Positions 8,966 through 21,870 are shown, numbered from the stretch's first letter. The stretch is DNA of 64,000 nucleotides from Paracoccus versutus (GCF_000763885.1 NZ_JRKO01000010.1:1-64000), one strand, 5' to 3'. A program made the numbers and translations. The notes: generated by a model not told the origin, from the letters alone.

Positions 8966-9898
8966 ATGAACTGGATCACCAATTATGTCCGTCCGCGCAT
9001 CAATTCGCTGTTCTCGCGCCGCGAGGTGCCCGAGAACCTGTGGACCAAATGCCCGGAATGCGGGACCATGCTGTTCCACCGCGAATTGTCGGACAACCTG
9101 AACGTCTGCACGAATTGCGACCATCACCTGGCGATCAGCCCGCGCGGCCGCTTTGCCGCGCTGTTCGACGGCGGCGTCTTCGTCGAGGTCAAGGTGCCCG
9201 AGCCGGTCGCCGACCCGCTGGGCTTCCGCGACCAGAAGAAATACCCCGACCGCATGAAGGCCGCGCAGAAGTCCACCGGCGAGAAAGAGGCGATGCTGGT
9301 CGCCGAGGGCGAGATCGGCCGCACCCCCATCGTCGCCGCCGCGCAGGACTTTTCCTTCATGGGCGGCTCGATGGGCATGTATGTCGGCAATGCCATCATC
9401 GCCGCCGCCGAACGCGCGGTAAAGCTCAAGCGGCCCCTGGTGCTGTTCTCGGCCGCCGGCGGCGCGCGGATGCAGGAAGGCATCCTGTCGCTGATGCAGA
9501 TGCCCCGCACCACCGTCGCCGTCGAGATGCTGAAAGAGGCGCGGCTGCCCTATATCGTCGTGCTGACCCATCCGACCACCGGCGGCGTGACCGCCAGCTA
9601 TGCCATGCTGGGCGACATCCAGATCTCGGAACCGAACGCGCTGATCTGCTTTGCCGGCCCGCGCGTGATCGAGCAGACCATCCGCGAAAAGCTGCCCGAG
9701 GGCTTCCAGCGCGCCGAATACCTGCTGGAACACGGCATGCTGGACCGGGTGACGCATCGCAAGAAGCTGCGCGAGGAGCTGATCTCGATCCTGCGCATGC
9801 TGGGCGGCCTGCCCGCGCCGGTGGTGGGCGACCTGCCCGCGCCCGGCACCATCGCCGCACCGCGCCACGAAAACGCCGCCGACAACGCCTCCGCCTAG
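8966..9898 (+). CDS. accD: Acetyl-CoA carboxylase carboxyltransferase subunit beta
   Basis: The 310-residue protein starts with the four-cysteine zinc ribbon typical of AccD (C29, C32, C48, C51), followed by the crotonase-like carboxyltransferase domain with the [12 protein letters not shown] oxyanion segment and [12 protein letters not shown]. With AccA it transfers the carboxyl group from biotin to acetyl-CoA, the first step of fatty acid synthesis. The start is fixed by the conserved [11 protein letters not shown]-terminus. folC follows after 16 bases, the common accD-folC arrangement of proteobacteria. Confidence 0.97.
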   Translation: MNWITNYVRPRINSLFSRREVPENLWTKCPECGTMLFHRELSDNLNVCTNCDHHLAISPRGRFAALFDGGVFVEVKVPEPVADPLGFRDQKKYPDRMKAAQKSTGEKEAMLVAEGEIGRTPIVAAAQDFSFMGGSMGMYVGNAIIAAAERAVKLKRPLVLFSAAGGARMQEGILSLMQMPRTTVAVEMLKEARLPYIVVLTHPTTGGVTASYAMLGDIQISEPNALICFAGPRVIEQTIREKLPEGFQRAEYLLEHGMLDRVTHRKKLREELISILRMLGGLPAPVVGDLPAPGTIAAPRHENAADNASA

Positions 9899-9914
9899 GC
9901 CAGACGACATCGCG

Positions 9915-11183
9915 ATGACCTCCTCCGACGCCATTCTCGCGCGGCTCATGCAGCTGCATCCCAAGGTCATCGACCTGTCGCTGGACCGGATACACCGCAT
10001 CCTTGCCGCCCTGGGCAACCCGGAGCGCAGCATCCCGCCCGCGATCCACATCGCCGGGACCAACGGCAAGGGCTCGACCCAGGCGATGATCCGCGCCGGG
10101 CTGGAATCGGCCGGCAAGCGCGTCCATGCCTATACCTCGCCGCATCTGGCGCAGTTCCACGAACGCATCCGGCTGGCCGGGGAGCTGATCTCGGAGGCCG
10201 ACCTGGCCGCGGCACTCGAGGAATGCGAGGCCGCGAACGCCGGCGCGCCGATCACCTTCTTCGAGATCACCACCGCGGCGGCCTTCCTGGCCTTCTCGCG
10301 CACGCCGGCGGATTACACGCTGCTGGAAGTGGGCCTGGGCGGCCGGCTGGATGCGACCAACGTGATCGAGGCGCCGGCCCTGACCATCATCACCCCCATC
10401 AGCATCGACCATACGCAATACCTGGGCGAGACGCTGGCCGAGATCGCCGGCGAAAAGGCCGGGATCATGAAGCGCCGCGTGCCCTGCATCGTCGCCCCGC
10501 AGGAGACCGTCGCCCGCGAGGTGATCGAGCAGAAGGCCGAGCGGCTGTTCGCGCCGCTGCGCATCGGCCGGCAGGACTGGGACAGCCGGCGCGAGGGCGA
10601 CAGCTTGGTCTACCAGGACGAACACGGGCTGATGGACCTGCCCCTGCCCGTCCTGCCCGGCCCGCATCAGATCGTGAACGCCGGCACCGCCATCGCCGCG
10701 CTGCGCGAACTGGGATTCGGCCGCATCGAGGCTCGCGCCGCCGTGACCGAGGCCGAATGGCCCGCGCGCATGCAGCGCCTGGGCCATGGCCCGCTGGTCG
10801 AGGCGGCGGGGGCCTGCGAGCTTTGGCTCGACGGCGGCCACAACCCGGCCGGGGGCGAGGCGGTGGCGGCGACGCTGGCCGCCCTGCCGCGCCGGCCGAC
10901 GCATCTGGTCTGCGGCATGCTGAACACCAAGGACGTGGCGGGCTACATGCGGCCGCTGGCCGGGGTGGCGCACAGCCTGACCGCCGTGGCGATCCCCGGC
11001 GAGCCGAACACCCTGCCGGCCGAGGACACCGCCGCAGCCGCAACCTCGGTGGGGCTTGCGGCCAGCACCGCCCCGGATGCGCTGGCGGCGGTCGGCCGCA
11101 TCGCCACGGATCACCCCGGCGCGCGCATCCTGATCTGCGGCTCGCTTTATCTCGCCGGGCAGGTGCTGCGCCGGAACGGCTAG
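9915..11183 (+). CDS. folC: Bifunctional folylpolyglutamate / dihydrofolate synthase
   Basis: The 422-residue ligase of the Mur superfamily adds glutamate to dihydropteroate and to folates. The ATP-binding P-loop GTNGKGST lies at residues 48-55, the omega-loop/TSPH segment follows near residue 75, and the LDGGHNP motif of the C-terminal domain is present. It directly follows accD and is probably in the same transcript. No terminator was found after it. Confidence 0.95.
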   Translation: MTSSDAILARLMQLHPKVIDLSLDRIHRILAALGNPERSIPPAIHIAGTNGKGSTQAMIRAGLESAGKRVHAYTSPHLAQFHERIRLAGELISEADLAAALEECEAANAGAPITFFEITTAAAFLAFSRTPADYTLLEVGLGGRLDATNVIEAPALTIITPISIDHTQYLGETLAEIAGEKAGIMKRRVPCIVAPQETVAREVIEQKAERLFAPLRIGRQDWDSRREGDSLVYQDEHGLMDLPLPVLPGPHQIVNAGTAIAALRELGFGRIEARAAVTEAEWPARMQRLGHGPLVEAAGACELWLDGGHNPAGGEAVAATLAALPRRPTHLVCGMLNTKDVAGYMRPLAGVAHSLTAVAIPGEPNTLPAEDTAAAATSVGLAASTAPDALAAVGRIATDHPGARILICGSLYLAGQVLRRNG

Positions 11184-11494
11184 ACCGGCCGGCGATTCGC
11201 ACCGGCCCCGGCACGGATTGGCCGCGTCCGGCACCGCCTCGGCGGGAATGCCCGGTCGCGTTGCCGGTGATGATTGCGATAGGCGCGGGGCGACCGCCCC
11301 CCATGTCGGATACGACCCCAGCAGAGGCTGGGCATTCCGGAAACCGCCATCGGGACGACCCGCGCGCAGGATGCAACCCCAGGTCACGAAGGCTTCCCAC
11401 AGGCAGATGCACCGGGCTCTCACAGGGCGGCGGGCCCGCGGGGGGATCGTCCGGCCGCTCGGGCAATGGCCAGGCGACTGGCAGGAAACCTTGG
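11184..11494. other. Intergenic stretch between convergent genes, no gene
   Basis: About 310 bases separate folC from the large minus-strand gene. No frame carries a recognisable motif. An imperfect inverted repeat, GGAATGCCC (11245-11253) with GGGCATTCC (11330-11338), encloses 76 bases and could be a weak hairpin or a remnant of a mobile element. I could not assign it. Confidence 0.4.
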
Positions 11495-14398
11495 TCAGCG
11501 CCCGTCCAGCATCCGCAATTCATGGGTGCGGCCCGCCTTGACATAGGTCAGCCGTCCGTCGCCGATGGAATTGATCGTGCCGCCGTCGATGCGGTCGCCC
11601 AGCCGGACCGTCACCACCTTGCCGCTGCGCAGCCGGATCAGCGCGCGGCTGGCCTTGCCGGCGCCGATGATGCCGATGACCGTGGTGCGGCCCATGTCGA
11701 TGCCGCGCGCCTGGGTCGCGGCCTTGGCCACCGAGGCCGAAGTCGCGCCCTTGGGCAGGGCGTTGGCAGCGATCTCGGGCTCGTTGTCGATCTCGGGCGG
11801 CTTGTAGTCCTGGCGTTGGGCGCGGGCGGCCCGTTCCTCGGCTGCGGCCTGGGCGCGGGCGCGGGCCTCGGCCTGGGCGCGGGCCTCGGCCTCGGCCTTG
11901 GCGTCGGCGGCGGCGCGGGCGCGGATGCGCGCCTCGGCCTGGGCCTGCAACTGCTCGTCAAGCTTGCGGCGGGCGGCCAGTTCGGCCTCGCTGGGTCCGG
12001 GCGCGGCCGCGGGCGCAGCGGCCGGGGCCTCGGCCGTCGGTGCCGCATCGGGGGCCGCGCGCTCGCCGCGCCGGGGCGGCAGGGGCGAGGAAGCCAGCGC
12101 CGAAAGCCGCACCCCGCCCGGCGTGGCGGGCGAAGCCGCGACCGCGGCCGAGATGGCGGCCGACGCGCCAGGACGGGCGCGGGGCCGGGCCGAGCCACGC
12201 AAAAGCCCGCCCGAATCCTGGGCGGGCGCGGCGGCGCTTTCGACATGGTCGGGCTTGTCTGGTGGCGGCGTGGTCGCCGATCTCACCGCGGCGTCGATGG
12301 CCGATGGGCTGGCGGCATCGCTGGCCGAACCGGGCTTGCGCTGCGGCCGCGCCTGCGCCAGCCGCTCGCCGCGGGGCGGGGATTGCTGCACGACCAGCCC
12401 ATCGCGGCCGAGGTCGCGGATAAGGTCGCGCAGATGCCCCTGTTCGGCCGGGGTCAGGTCGTCGGCAGACAGGCCCGCGCTCGGAACCTCGGGGGTCGAG
12501 CCCTCGGGGCGCGACGGCGGCCGGGCCGAGCCGCGCAGCATCGCATTGCCGGTCGCGGCGACGGGCTGGACGGCGGGCTCCTGCGCCGGGGCCGGTGTCG
12601 GCGCCGGCGTCGACGTCGGGGCGGCGGCGGCGGGCGGCGCGGCGCGGCTGCGTCCGGGCGGCCGCGCGCTGCCGACGGGCTGGGCACGGGACTGGCTGGC
12701 CTCATAGGGCAGCGGGTTCGAGGGCACGCGCGGCGCGGTATCGGCCCGCGGCGCCGAAGTCTGCGGCGTGCTGCGGCGCGGCGCAAGCTGCGGCCGGGCC
12801 GAACTGGTCAGACCGGCGGCGACCGGCGCGGGCCGGGGCGGCGCGGCAGCGGGGGCCGAGGTCGCGGCGGGCAGCGTGGCGGCCTGGGCGGCGCTGGCCG
12901 TGGCGTCGTCCGGCGCGGGTGCGGCGGGCTCCGGCGCCGCTGCTGGCGCGGCGCTCTGCGCCGCGGGCGGCACCACGGCAGCTGCGACCGCGGCAGCGGC
13001 GACCATGACCCGGCGCCGTTCCTCCTCGGTCAGGGCCGAAAGCGGCGCGGCTGCAGGCTCGGCCGCCGCGCGCTGCTCCGGCGCCGGGGCAGACGCGGGC
13101 TGGGACGCTGGCTCAGGCGCAGCCTCTGCCGGGGCGGGCTCGGTCGCGGCCGACGGAGAAGCGGTCGGTGCGGGCGTGGGTTCCCGTGCGGGTTCCGGCG
13201 CGGGTTCGGCTTCGGCCGCCGGCACCTGCTCGGCCGGGGCGGCTGCGGCAAGCTGCGCTTCCTGCCGGTCCGGCACCAGGAAGGCCCAGATCAGGATCAG
13301 CCCGACGACCAGCGCGCCCAGCATGGCGATCAGCCCGGCAAGCCCGCCCCGTTCGCCGGGACGGCGGGGCTGGGCCGGGGCGGCGCCCGCCGGTCGGGGG
13401 GCACGGCGGGCATCCGCCGCGCGTTCATGCACGGCGCGGGCCCGCGGGTTCAGCGCGGCGCCTGCCTGCGGCACGGCTTCGGGCCGCGAGCCGGGTCCGG
13501 CCTCCGGCGCAGCCGCGTCAGGCTGGTCCGGCTCTGCCGCTTCGAGCGTCTCCGAAGCATCGCTTTCCGCTGGGGCGGCCTCCTCAGGGGTCGAGGCCGG
13601 ATCAGCCCTCTCAGCTTCCTCAGATTTTTCGATGTTATTTTCGATGAATACCGCAGCTTCCTCGGAAAACCCGACCCTCTCGCCCGGCTCCGCCTGCGGG
13701 GCCGGATCGTCGCCGGCCTCCCCGTCAGCCACCGGCTCGGGCACATTTTCCGCCGCATCCTCCGGCGCCTCGGAACCGTCGCCGTCGAGATCCAGCGCGT
13801 CCTGGGTTTCGGCCGGCTCTTCCTCGATCAGCAGCGCCGAGGCCGTCACGCCGGCCTGCGCCGGATCGACCTGCGGGCGGCTGCGCGGCGCCGCCTCCAG
13901 CACGAAGACCGGCTCGCCCGGATAAAGTCCCGCGGCCGGCGCGGCGCAGTATCCCCGCCCATCGAACCCGTATTGCCGGGCGAAATCGCGGGCCTCGCGC
14001 AGGGTCTGGCGGGCCACGGCGGCGACGCGGACGCTGTCGCCCTCGCCCTGCCAGTCAAAGGCCAGATCCTCGATCGCATAGGGGGTCAGCCCGTCCAGCG
14101 CGCGGCCCACCGCATGGTCGCGATCCGCACCCGGCGCGACCGTCAGCGTCGTGTAGAGGATCTGGTCGTCGGGAATGATCAGCACGACGGGCAGCACCGC
14201 CTCGTCCCCGGTCGCCATGGCGCGCAGCCGCGCCAGCGCGTCGTGAAAGTCGGGCGAGGCGAAATCGACCGAGCCCAGATGCCGCCAAGCCCCCGGCGCG
14301 ACGCCGTCCTGCCCCTGCGGGCCCCGCTCGCGACGTTCCAGATGCACAGCATCCTCGCTGAAGGAGAGTGCGTATTCGGTGACGGAATCAAGCGACAT
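11495..14398 (-). CDS. Bitopic protein: GspL/PilM-like cytoplasmic domain, Ala/Pro-rich linker, PilP/GspC-like C-terminal domain
   Basis: This 967-residue protein has four parts. Residues 1-170 resemble the actin-like cytoplasmic domain of GspL/PilM (a PVVLIIPDDQILYTTLTV strand followed by ..ALDGLTPYAIEDLAFDW). An acidic, low-complexity stretch follows, then one membrane helix at about residues 351-374. A roughly 500-residue Ala/Pro/Arg-rich region contains repeated SARPxxRP motifs and a charged helix of AEARARAQAEA type. The last 70 residues look like the PilP/GspC homology region (GKVVTVRLGDRIDGG). No other type II secretion or type IV pilus gene is near. Such proteins are often misnamed initiation factor IF-2 because of composition; no GTPase motif is present. 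Domain assignments are by eye. Confidence 0.6.
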   Translation of the reverse strand: MSLDSVTEYALSFSEDAVHLERRERGPQGQDGVAPGAWRHLGSVDFASPDFHDALARLRAMATGDEAVLPVVLIIPDDQILYTTLTVAPGADRDHAVGRALDGLTPYAIEDLAFDWQGEGDSVRVAAVARQTLREARDFARQYGFDGRGYCAAPAAGLYPGEPVFVLEAAPRSRPQVDPAQAGVTASALLIEEEPAETQDALDLDGDGSEAPEDAAENVPEPVADGEAGDDPAPQAEPGERVGFSEEAAVFIENNIEKSEEAERADPASTPEEAAPAESDASETLEAAEPDQPDAAAPEAGPGSRPEAVPQAGAALNPRARAVHERAADARRAPRPAGAAPAQPRRPGERGGLAGLIAMLGALVVGLILIWAFLVPDRQEAQLAAAAPAEQVPAAEAEPAPEPAREPTPAPTASPSAATEPAPAEAAPEPASQPASAPAPEQRAAAEPAAAPLSALTEEERRRVMVAAAAVAAAVVPPAAQSAAPAAAPEPAAPAPDDATASAAQAATLPAATSAPAAAPPRPAPVAAGLTSSARPQLAPRRSTPQTSAPRADTAPRVPSNPLPYEASQSRAQPVGSARPPGRSRAAPPAAAAPTSTPAPTPAPAQEPAVQPVAATGNAMLRGSARPPSRPEGSTPEVPSAGLSADDLTPAEQGHLRDLIRDLGRDGLVVQQSPPRGERLAQARPQRKPGSASDAASPSAIDAAVRSATTPPPDKPDHVESAAAPAQDSGGLLRGSARPRARPGASAAISAAVAASPATPGGVRLSALASSPLPPRRGERAAPDAAPTAEAPAAAPAAAPGPSEAELAARRKLDEQLQAQAEARIRARAAADAKAEAEARAQAEARARAQAAAEERAARAQRQDYKPPEIDNEPEIAANALPKGATSASVAKAATQARGIDMGRTTVIGIIGAGKASRALIRLRSGKVVTVRLGDRIDGGTINSIGDGRLTYVKAGRTHELRMLDGR

Positions 14399-14606
14399 CG
14401 ACAGGCTTTGCTTTCGGTTCCGGGCGCCCTGGGCTGTCCCGGACGCATCTTCGTGATTGATGGTTCTGAACTAGCCCAGAACGCGATCCGTGAAAAGCCG
14501 AACACCGGATTGTGACGCATCCCGGAACGCATTTGCGGCGTTATGGGGGCTCGTGAAGACAACCGCGCAAGGGCAAAGCACCCGATGCGCCAAGGAGTAA
14601 GACCCG

Positions 14607-15470
14607 ATGCCCCGATTCCGACCCCTGCTGGCCGCCACGACGCTGATCGTTCTGGGCGCCGGCCCGCTGCTGGCCCAGACCGCCCCGGCCGACGCGCCGC
14701 CGCCGCCCGCGCAGATGGGACATCACATGATGAAACATGCAGCCCCCTTCGCCAAGCTGACCGTGACCGGCACCGGCCATGCCACGATCCAGCCCGACAT
14801 GGCCACGATCACCCTGGGCGTCAGCACCCGCGCCGCCACCGCGGCCGAGGCGATGACGCAGAACGCCGAGCAGCAGGCCAAGGTCATCGAGACGCTGAAG
14901 GCCGAGGGGATCGAGGCGCGCGACATCCAGACCTCGGGGCTGAACCTGTCACCGGTCATGGATTACTCGGACCAGGGCCAGCCGCCGAAGCTGACCGGCT
15001 ATGGCGCGCAGAACAGCGTGACCGTGCGGGTGCGCGACATCGCCGGGCTGGGCGCGGTGCTGGACAAGCTGGTCGCCTCGGGCGCCAACGAGATCAGCGG
15101 CATCGCGTTTTCGCGCGAGGACATGGCCGAGGCCGAGGACCAGGCCCGCAGCGAGGCCGTGGCCGAGGCGCGCCGCCGCGCCGAGGTGATGGCCGAGGCG
15201 GCGGGGATGCGGCTTGGCCGGCTGATCTCGCTTTCCGAGGCACCGACGGGCGGCGGGCCGCGCCCGATGATGGCCATGCGCGCCCAGGCGGCCGGCTCGG
15301 CCGATACGCCCATCGAGGCGGGCGAGTTGGCCGTCAGCGCCGATGTCACCGCGGTCTTCGCCATGCGCCCGGCCGATGCGCCGCAAGGCGGCGAGCCGCC
15401 CGAAGGTGAAATCACACCCGAGGGAGAAATCGCACCCGAGGAGCCCCCGATCGAGGCTCCGGCGAACTGA
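14607..15470 (+). CDS. Periplasmic SIMPL (DUF541) domain protein
   Basis: The 287-residue protein has a signal peptide cut near A23 (LLA-Q) and a SIMPL domain that begins TVTGTGHATIQPDMATITLGV and contains the typical helix pair (AEAMTQNAEQQAKVIETL) and YGAQNSVTVRVRD strand. The C-terminus carries a short acidic repeat (PEGEI twice). SIMPL proteins are oligomeric periplasmic or outer-membrane-associated proteins such as E. coli YggE, linked to oxidative stress; the exact role is unknown. AAGGAG precedes the ATG. A terminator follows. Confidence 0.85.
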   Translation: MPRFRPLLAATTLIVLGAGPLLAQTAPADAPPPPAQMGHHMMKHAAPFAKLTVTGTGHATIQPDMATITLGVSTRAATAAEAMTQNAEQQAKVIETLKAEGIEARDIQTSGLNLSPVMDYSDQGQPPKLTGYGAQNSVTVRVRDIAGLGAVLDKLVASGANEISGIAFSREDMAEAEDQARSEAVAEARRRAEVMAEAAGMRLGRLISLSEAPTGGGPRPMMAMRAQAAGSADTPIEAGELAVSADVTAVFAMRPADAPQGGEPPEGEITPEGEIAPEEPPIEAPAN

Positions 15471-15479
15471 TCCCCCGAC

Positions 15480-15506
15480 GGGCGGCGCAACGATGCGCCG
15501 CCCTTT
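15480..15506 (+). terminator. Terminator between SIMPL gene and metY
   Basis: GGGCGGCGC (15480-15488) pairs with GCGCCGCCC (15495-15503) around AACGAT, followed by TTT. It starts 10 bases after the SIMPL stop codon. The short T run suggests moderate strength. It may also serve the convergent metY gene. Confidence 0.6.
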
Positions 15507-15511
15507 CCGGT

Positions 15512-16798
15512 TCAGGCCGTGGCAGCCGCCAGCGCCTGGTCCAGGTCGGCGATGATGTCGGCCGCGTCCTCGATCCCGATCGAGAGCCGCACCACGTCCG
15601 GCCCGGCGCCGGCCGCGATCTTCTGCTCGTCGGTCAGCTGGCTGTGCGTGGTCGAGGCGGAATGGATCACCAGCGAGCGCGCATCGCCCAGGTTCGCCAC
15701 ATGGCTGAAGAGCTTGAGGTTATCCACCAGCTTCACCGCCGCGTCGTAGCCCCCCTTGATCGCAAAGGTGAACAGCGCCCCCGCCCCCTTGGGATAGACC
15801 CGCCGCGCCGTCTCGTTCCAGGGCGACGAGGCAAGGCCGGCATAGGTGACCGAGGTCACGCGCGGATCGTTTTCCAGCCATTCCGCGACCTCGAGCGCGT
15901 TCTCGACATGGCGGGCCATGCGCAGGCCCAGGGTCTCGATCCCCATCAGCGTGTAATGCGCGGCCTGCGGGTTCATGGTCATGCCCAGGTCGCGCAGCCC
16001 GATGGCGATGCCGTGGAAGGTATAGGCCAGCGCGCCGAAGGTTTCGTGGAACTTCAGCCCGTGATAGGCTGGCTCGGGCTGGGACAGGCTGGGGAACTTG
16101 TCCGAGGCCGACCAGTCGAACCGGCCCGAATCGACGATGGCCCCGCCCGTCACCGTGCCGTTGCCGGTCATGTATTTGGTCAGGCTGTGGACCACCAGCG
16201 TCGCGCCCAGCTCGATGGGCTTGCACAGCCAGGGCGTGGCCAGGGTGTTGTCGACGATCAGCGGCAGGCCGGCCTGCTCCGCAACCTCGGCCACCGCCGG
16301 GATGTCGGTGACATAGCCGCCCGGATTGCTGATCGATTCGCAGAAGATGGCGCGGGTGTCGTCGTCGATGGCGGCGCGCAGCGCGTCCAGGTCGTCCAGG
16401 TCCACGAATTTGCACGACCAGCCGAAGCGCTTGATGGTCTGGCTGAACTGGGTGATGGTGCCGCCGTAAAGCCGGGTCGAGGCGATCAGGTTCCGGCCCG
16501 GCCCCATCAGCGGGAACAGCGCCATGATCTGCGCGGCATGCCCCGAGGAACAGCAGACCGCGCCGGCCCCGCCCTCCAGCTCGGCCACCCGCGCCTGCAG
16601 CGCGGCGACGGTGGGGTTGGTCAGGCGGGAATAGATATAGCCGACCTCTTGCAGGCCAAAGAGCCGCGCGGCATGGGCGGCGTCCTGAAAGACATAGGCC
16701 GTGGTCTGATAGATCGGCACCTGCCGCGCCCCGGTCGCCGGGTCGGGCGCGCTGCCTGCATGGATGGCGGTGGTGTCGAAACCCCAATTCTCGGACAT
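15512..16798 (-). CDS. metY: O-acetylhomoserine (thiol)-lyase, direct sulfhydrylation
   Basis: The 428-residue PLP enzyme makes homocysteine from O-acetylhomoserine and sulfide. The PLP-binding lysine is K208 in HSLTKYMTGNG. The VPIYQTTAYVF and YSRLTNPT motifs and the length (about 430 rather than about 390 residues) separate it from cystathionine gamma-synthase. metH, which methylates the homocysteine, lies 1.2 kb upstream on the same strand. The 245 bases before the gene contain no SAM-II or SAM/SAH riboswitch I can recognise. Confidence 0.9.
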   Translation of the reverse strand: MSENWGFDTTAIHAGSAPDPATGARQVPIYQTTAYVFQDAAHAARLFGLQEVGYIYSRLTNPTVAALQARVAELEGGAGAVCCSSGHAAQIMALFPLMGPGRNLIASTRLYGGTITQFSQTIKRFGWSCKFVDLDDLDALRAAIDDDTRAIFCESISNPGGYVTDIPAVAEVAEQAGLPLIVDNTLATPWLCKPIELGATLVVHSLTKYMTGNGTVTGGAIVDSGRFDWSASDKFPSLSQPEPAYHGLKFHETFGALAYTFHGIAIGLRDLGMTMNPQAAHYTLMGIETLGLRMARHVENALEVAEWLENDPRVTSVTYAGLASSPWNETARRVYPKGAGALFTFAIKGGYDAAVKLVDNLKLFSHVANLGDARSLVIHSASTTHSQLTDEQKIAAGAGPDVVRLSIGIEDAADIIADLDQALAAATA

Positions 16799-16993
16799 GG
16801 AAACTCTCCCCTTCTTCGGGCAGAGACTAGGCGCAAGCGGGCGGCGAAGGGAACAGCAAACCCGCCGCGAAACGCCGGAAAAGCCGGCCGTCCCGCTGGG
16901 CAGGCCCCTGGGGCGCGTGATTTCCCCCGCCGTTTCGCGAAAGGACCGGCTGCGACGACAAGCCCGCCCTTGCGGGTCCGCGCGCGGCGCATG

Positions 16994-17019
16994 AAAAAGC
17001 CCGCCGATGTCCGGCGGGC
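16994..17019 (-). terminator. Rho-independent terminator of the lipoprotein gene
   Basis: On the minus strand GCCCGCCG pairs with CGGCGGGC (17019-16999, loop GACAT), followed at once by five T. It lies 25 bases after the stop of the lipoprotein gene and insulates metY downstream. Confidence 0.85.
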
Positions 17020-17044
17020 CTCGCGCATCGGCCGGGCCGAGGGC

Positions 17045-17425
17045 TCAGCGGCATTCAAGCTGCACGTTGACCGGGTTCGGCACCAGTTCCAGCATCGCCC
17101 CCGAGGAGGCGTCGACGCCCGCGCCGATGATCCCGCCGACCAGCACGTTGCCGGCCATCGCCGCGCCGCCGCCGCCGGCCACGCGGTTGGTCACGCGGAC
17201 CTGCTGCGGCTTGCAGCGGTCCTTCGTCACCGCGACGTTCAGCTCCGACTTGCGCGGAACCTTGAAGCTGCAGGGGGTATTCTCGCAGGTCTGCCCGTCG
17301 CTGAGCCTGACCTGGGCCCCGCCGGGGGTCGAATTGACGACAAGCACGTCCTTCGTCCCGCGGGTGATGGTGGCGCAGCCTGCCAGAGAAAAGGCTGCGC
17401 AAAGCGCAAAAACACGTCCGATCAT
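17045..17425 (-). CDS. Small lipoprotein with PEGA-like domain
   Basis: This 126-residue protein has a lipoprotein signal peptide with lipobox LAGC (Cys17), so it should be anchored to a membrane in the cell envelope. The region after it (VVNSTPGGAQVRLSDG...TPCSF) resembles a PEGA carbohydrate-binding-type domain. A glycine-rich hydrophobic stretch (GGGGAAMAGNVLVGGIIGAG) resembles a glycine-zipper segment. It is monocistronic: a strong terminator follows, and an AT-rich gap precedes it. The function is unknown. Confidence 0.8.
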   Translation of the reverse strand: MIGRVFALCAAFSLAGCATITRGTKDVLVVNSTPGGAQVRLSDGQTCENTPCSFKVPRKSELNVAVTKDRCKPQQVRVTNRVAGGGGAAMAGNVLVGGIIGAGVDASSGAMLELVPNPVNVQLECR

Positions 17426-17815
17426 GGGAAACCTCTCAACAAAGTGAGAAGGCTTTATTGTCTATTTTGTATGATCACAAGGCTTTCCTCGATAGCCGAG
17501 CGTTTCGACAGTATTTCATGGAAACCTGCCATCCCCCCGTACTTCCTGTGATGAAAGAAGGTATCCGGCCGATGAAAACGTCCGAAAAACGCAGAAATAC
17601 GCCAGGAGATAAGGCGATCCCCGACAGAGAAAGCGGCATTATTGTCCATTTTGCGTAAGTATACATCACGGCAGATGGCTGGCCTTCTACCCCGGCTGGC
17701 GCCGCTTGGCGGACCAGGGCGGCCTTGAGCCAAGGCCAAGCGGTGACGCGCCAGCCGCAACCATGAATCGCCACGATGCCGCGACGGTTTCTTCCAGATT
17801 TTCAGGGGATGAAAA
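17426..17815. other. AT-rich intergenic gap with a direct repeat
   Basis: The 390-base gap between the lipoprotein gene and tRNA-Leu holds no gene I can support, though short frames occur on both strands. Bases 17440-17660 are much richer in A+T than the rest of the window. A near-identical direct repeat, TTATTGTCTATTTTG (17455-17469) and TTATTGTCCATTTTG (17639-17653), spans most of this island. It may contain the lipoprotein promoter or a small untranslated RNA; an orphan plus-strand terminator lies beyond the tRNA at 17934-17983. Confidence 0.5.
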
Positions 17816-17902
17816 TGGTGCGGTCGAGAAGACTCGAACTTCCACTCCGGTTAAGGAACAGCGACCTCAACGCTGCGCGTCTACCAATTCCGCCACGACC
17901 GC
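17816..17902 (-). tRNA. tRNA-Leu, anticodon GAG
   Basis: On the minus strand the sequence folds as a class II tRNA. It has acceptor GCGGTCG with CGACCGC, D arm with GGTAGAC, anticodon stem CAGCG/CGCTG around TTGAGGT, a long variable arm (TTCCTTAACCGGAGTGGAA region), and T arm with TTCGAGT. Anticodon GAG reads CUC/CUU leucine codons. CCA is encoded (17816-17818). It lies downstream of metH on the same strand, separated by a strong hairpin. Confidence 0.95.
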
Positions 17903-17933
17903 ACTTTCGTAGGCTCGCGTCTCATAGACGCTT

Positions 17934-17982
17934 GCGCGGCGGATGAAAAGGGCATTTTTTTCACCCGCCGCGCGAATTTTTT

Positions 17983-17983
<1 letters not shown>
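17934..17983 (+). terminator. Strong plus-strand terminator with no plus-strand gene before it
   Basis: A 16-bp stem pairs GCGCGGCGGATGAAAA (17934-17949) with TTTTCACCCGCCGCGC (17958-17973), one mismatch, and is followed by GAATTTTTTT. The T run is correctly placed only for plus-strand transcription, yet the neighbouring genes (metH and tRNA-Leu) are both on the minus strand. It overlaps the end of metH by one base. On the minus strand the hairpin has no T run after it but could still act at the metH 3' end. Confidence 0.7.
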
Positions 17984-21744
<3,761 letters not shown>

Positions 21745-21776
21745 GGTCCAGGGTCCGCGCGTTTCATCAAATGTGC

Positions 21777-21806
21777 TGTATAGCCGCAGACAGGCATTTA
21801 GTGAAA
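21777..21806 (-). promoter_or_regulatory. Candidate metH promoter
   Basis: On the minus strand TTTCAC (21806-21801) and TATACA (21782-21777) are separated by 18 bases, a reasonable sigma-70-like pair 33 bases before the metH start. The match is only moderate, so this is tentative. Confidence 0.3.
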
Positions 21807-21870
21807 TTCAACATCCGCACAATGATCTTGCATCGGATTCATGATCCGGCCCCGCGGATTCGTCATCTGC

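Noticed and set aside
8879-10117. Upstream extension of the cls frame (to 888 codons)
   Set aside because: The extra sequence runs antisense through accD and the start of folC and has no similarity; the two-helix N-terminus starts at 8878.
10223-14515. A 1430-codon open frame on the plus strand
   Set aside because: It is antisense to the large minus-strand gene and to the 3' half of folC in another frame. Its translation is Arg/Gly-rich without motifs, as expected when GC-rich third positions remove stops.
16799-16990. SAM or SAM/SAH riboswitch before metY
   Set aside because: Small hairpins exist, but none of the conserved core bases of SAM-II or SAM/SAH classes were found.
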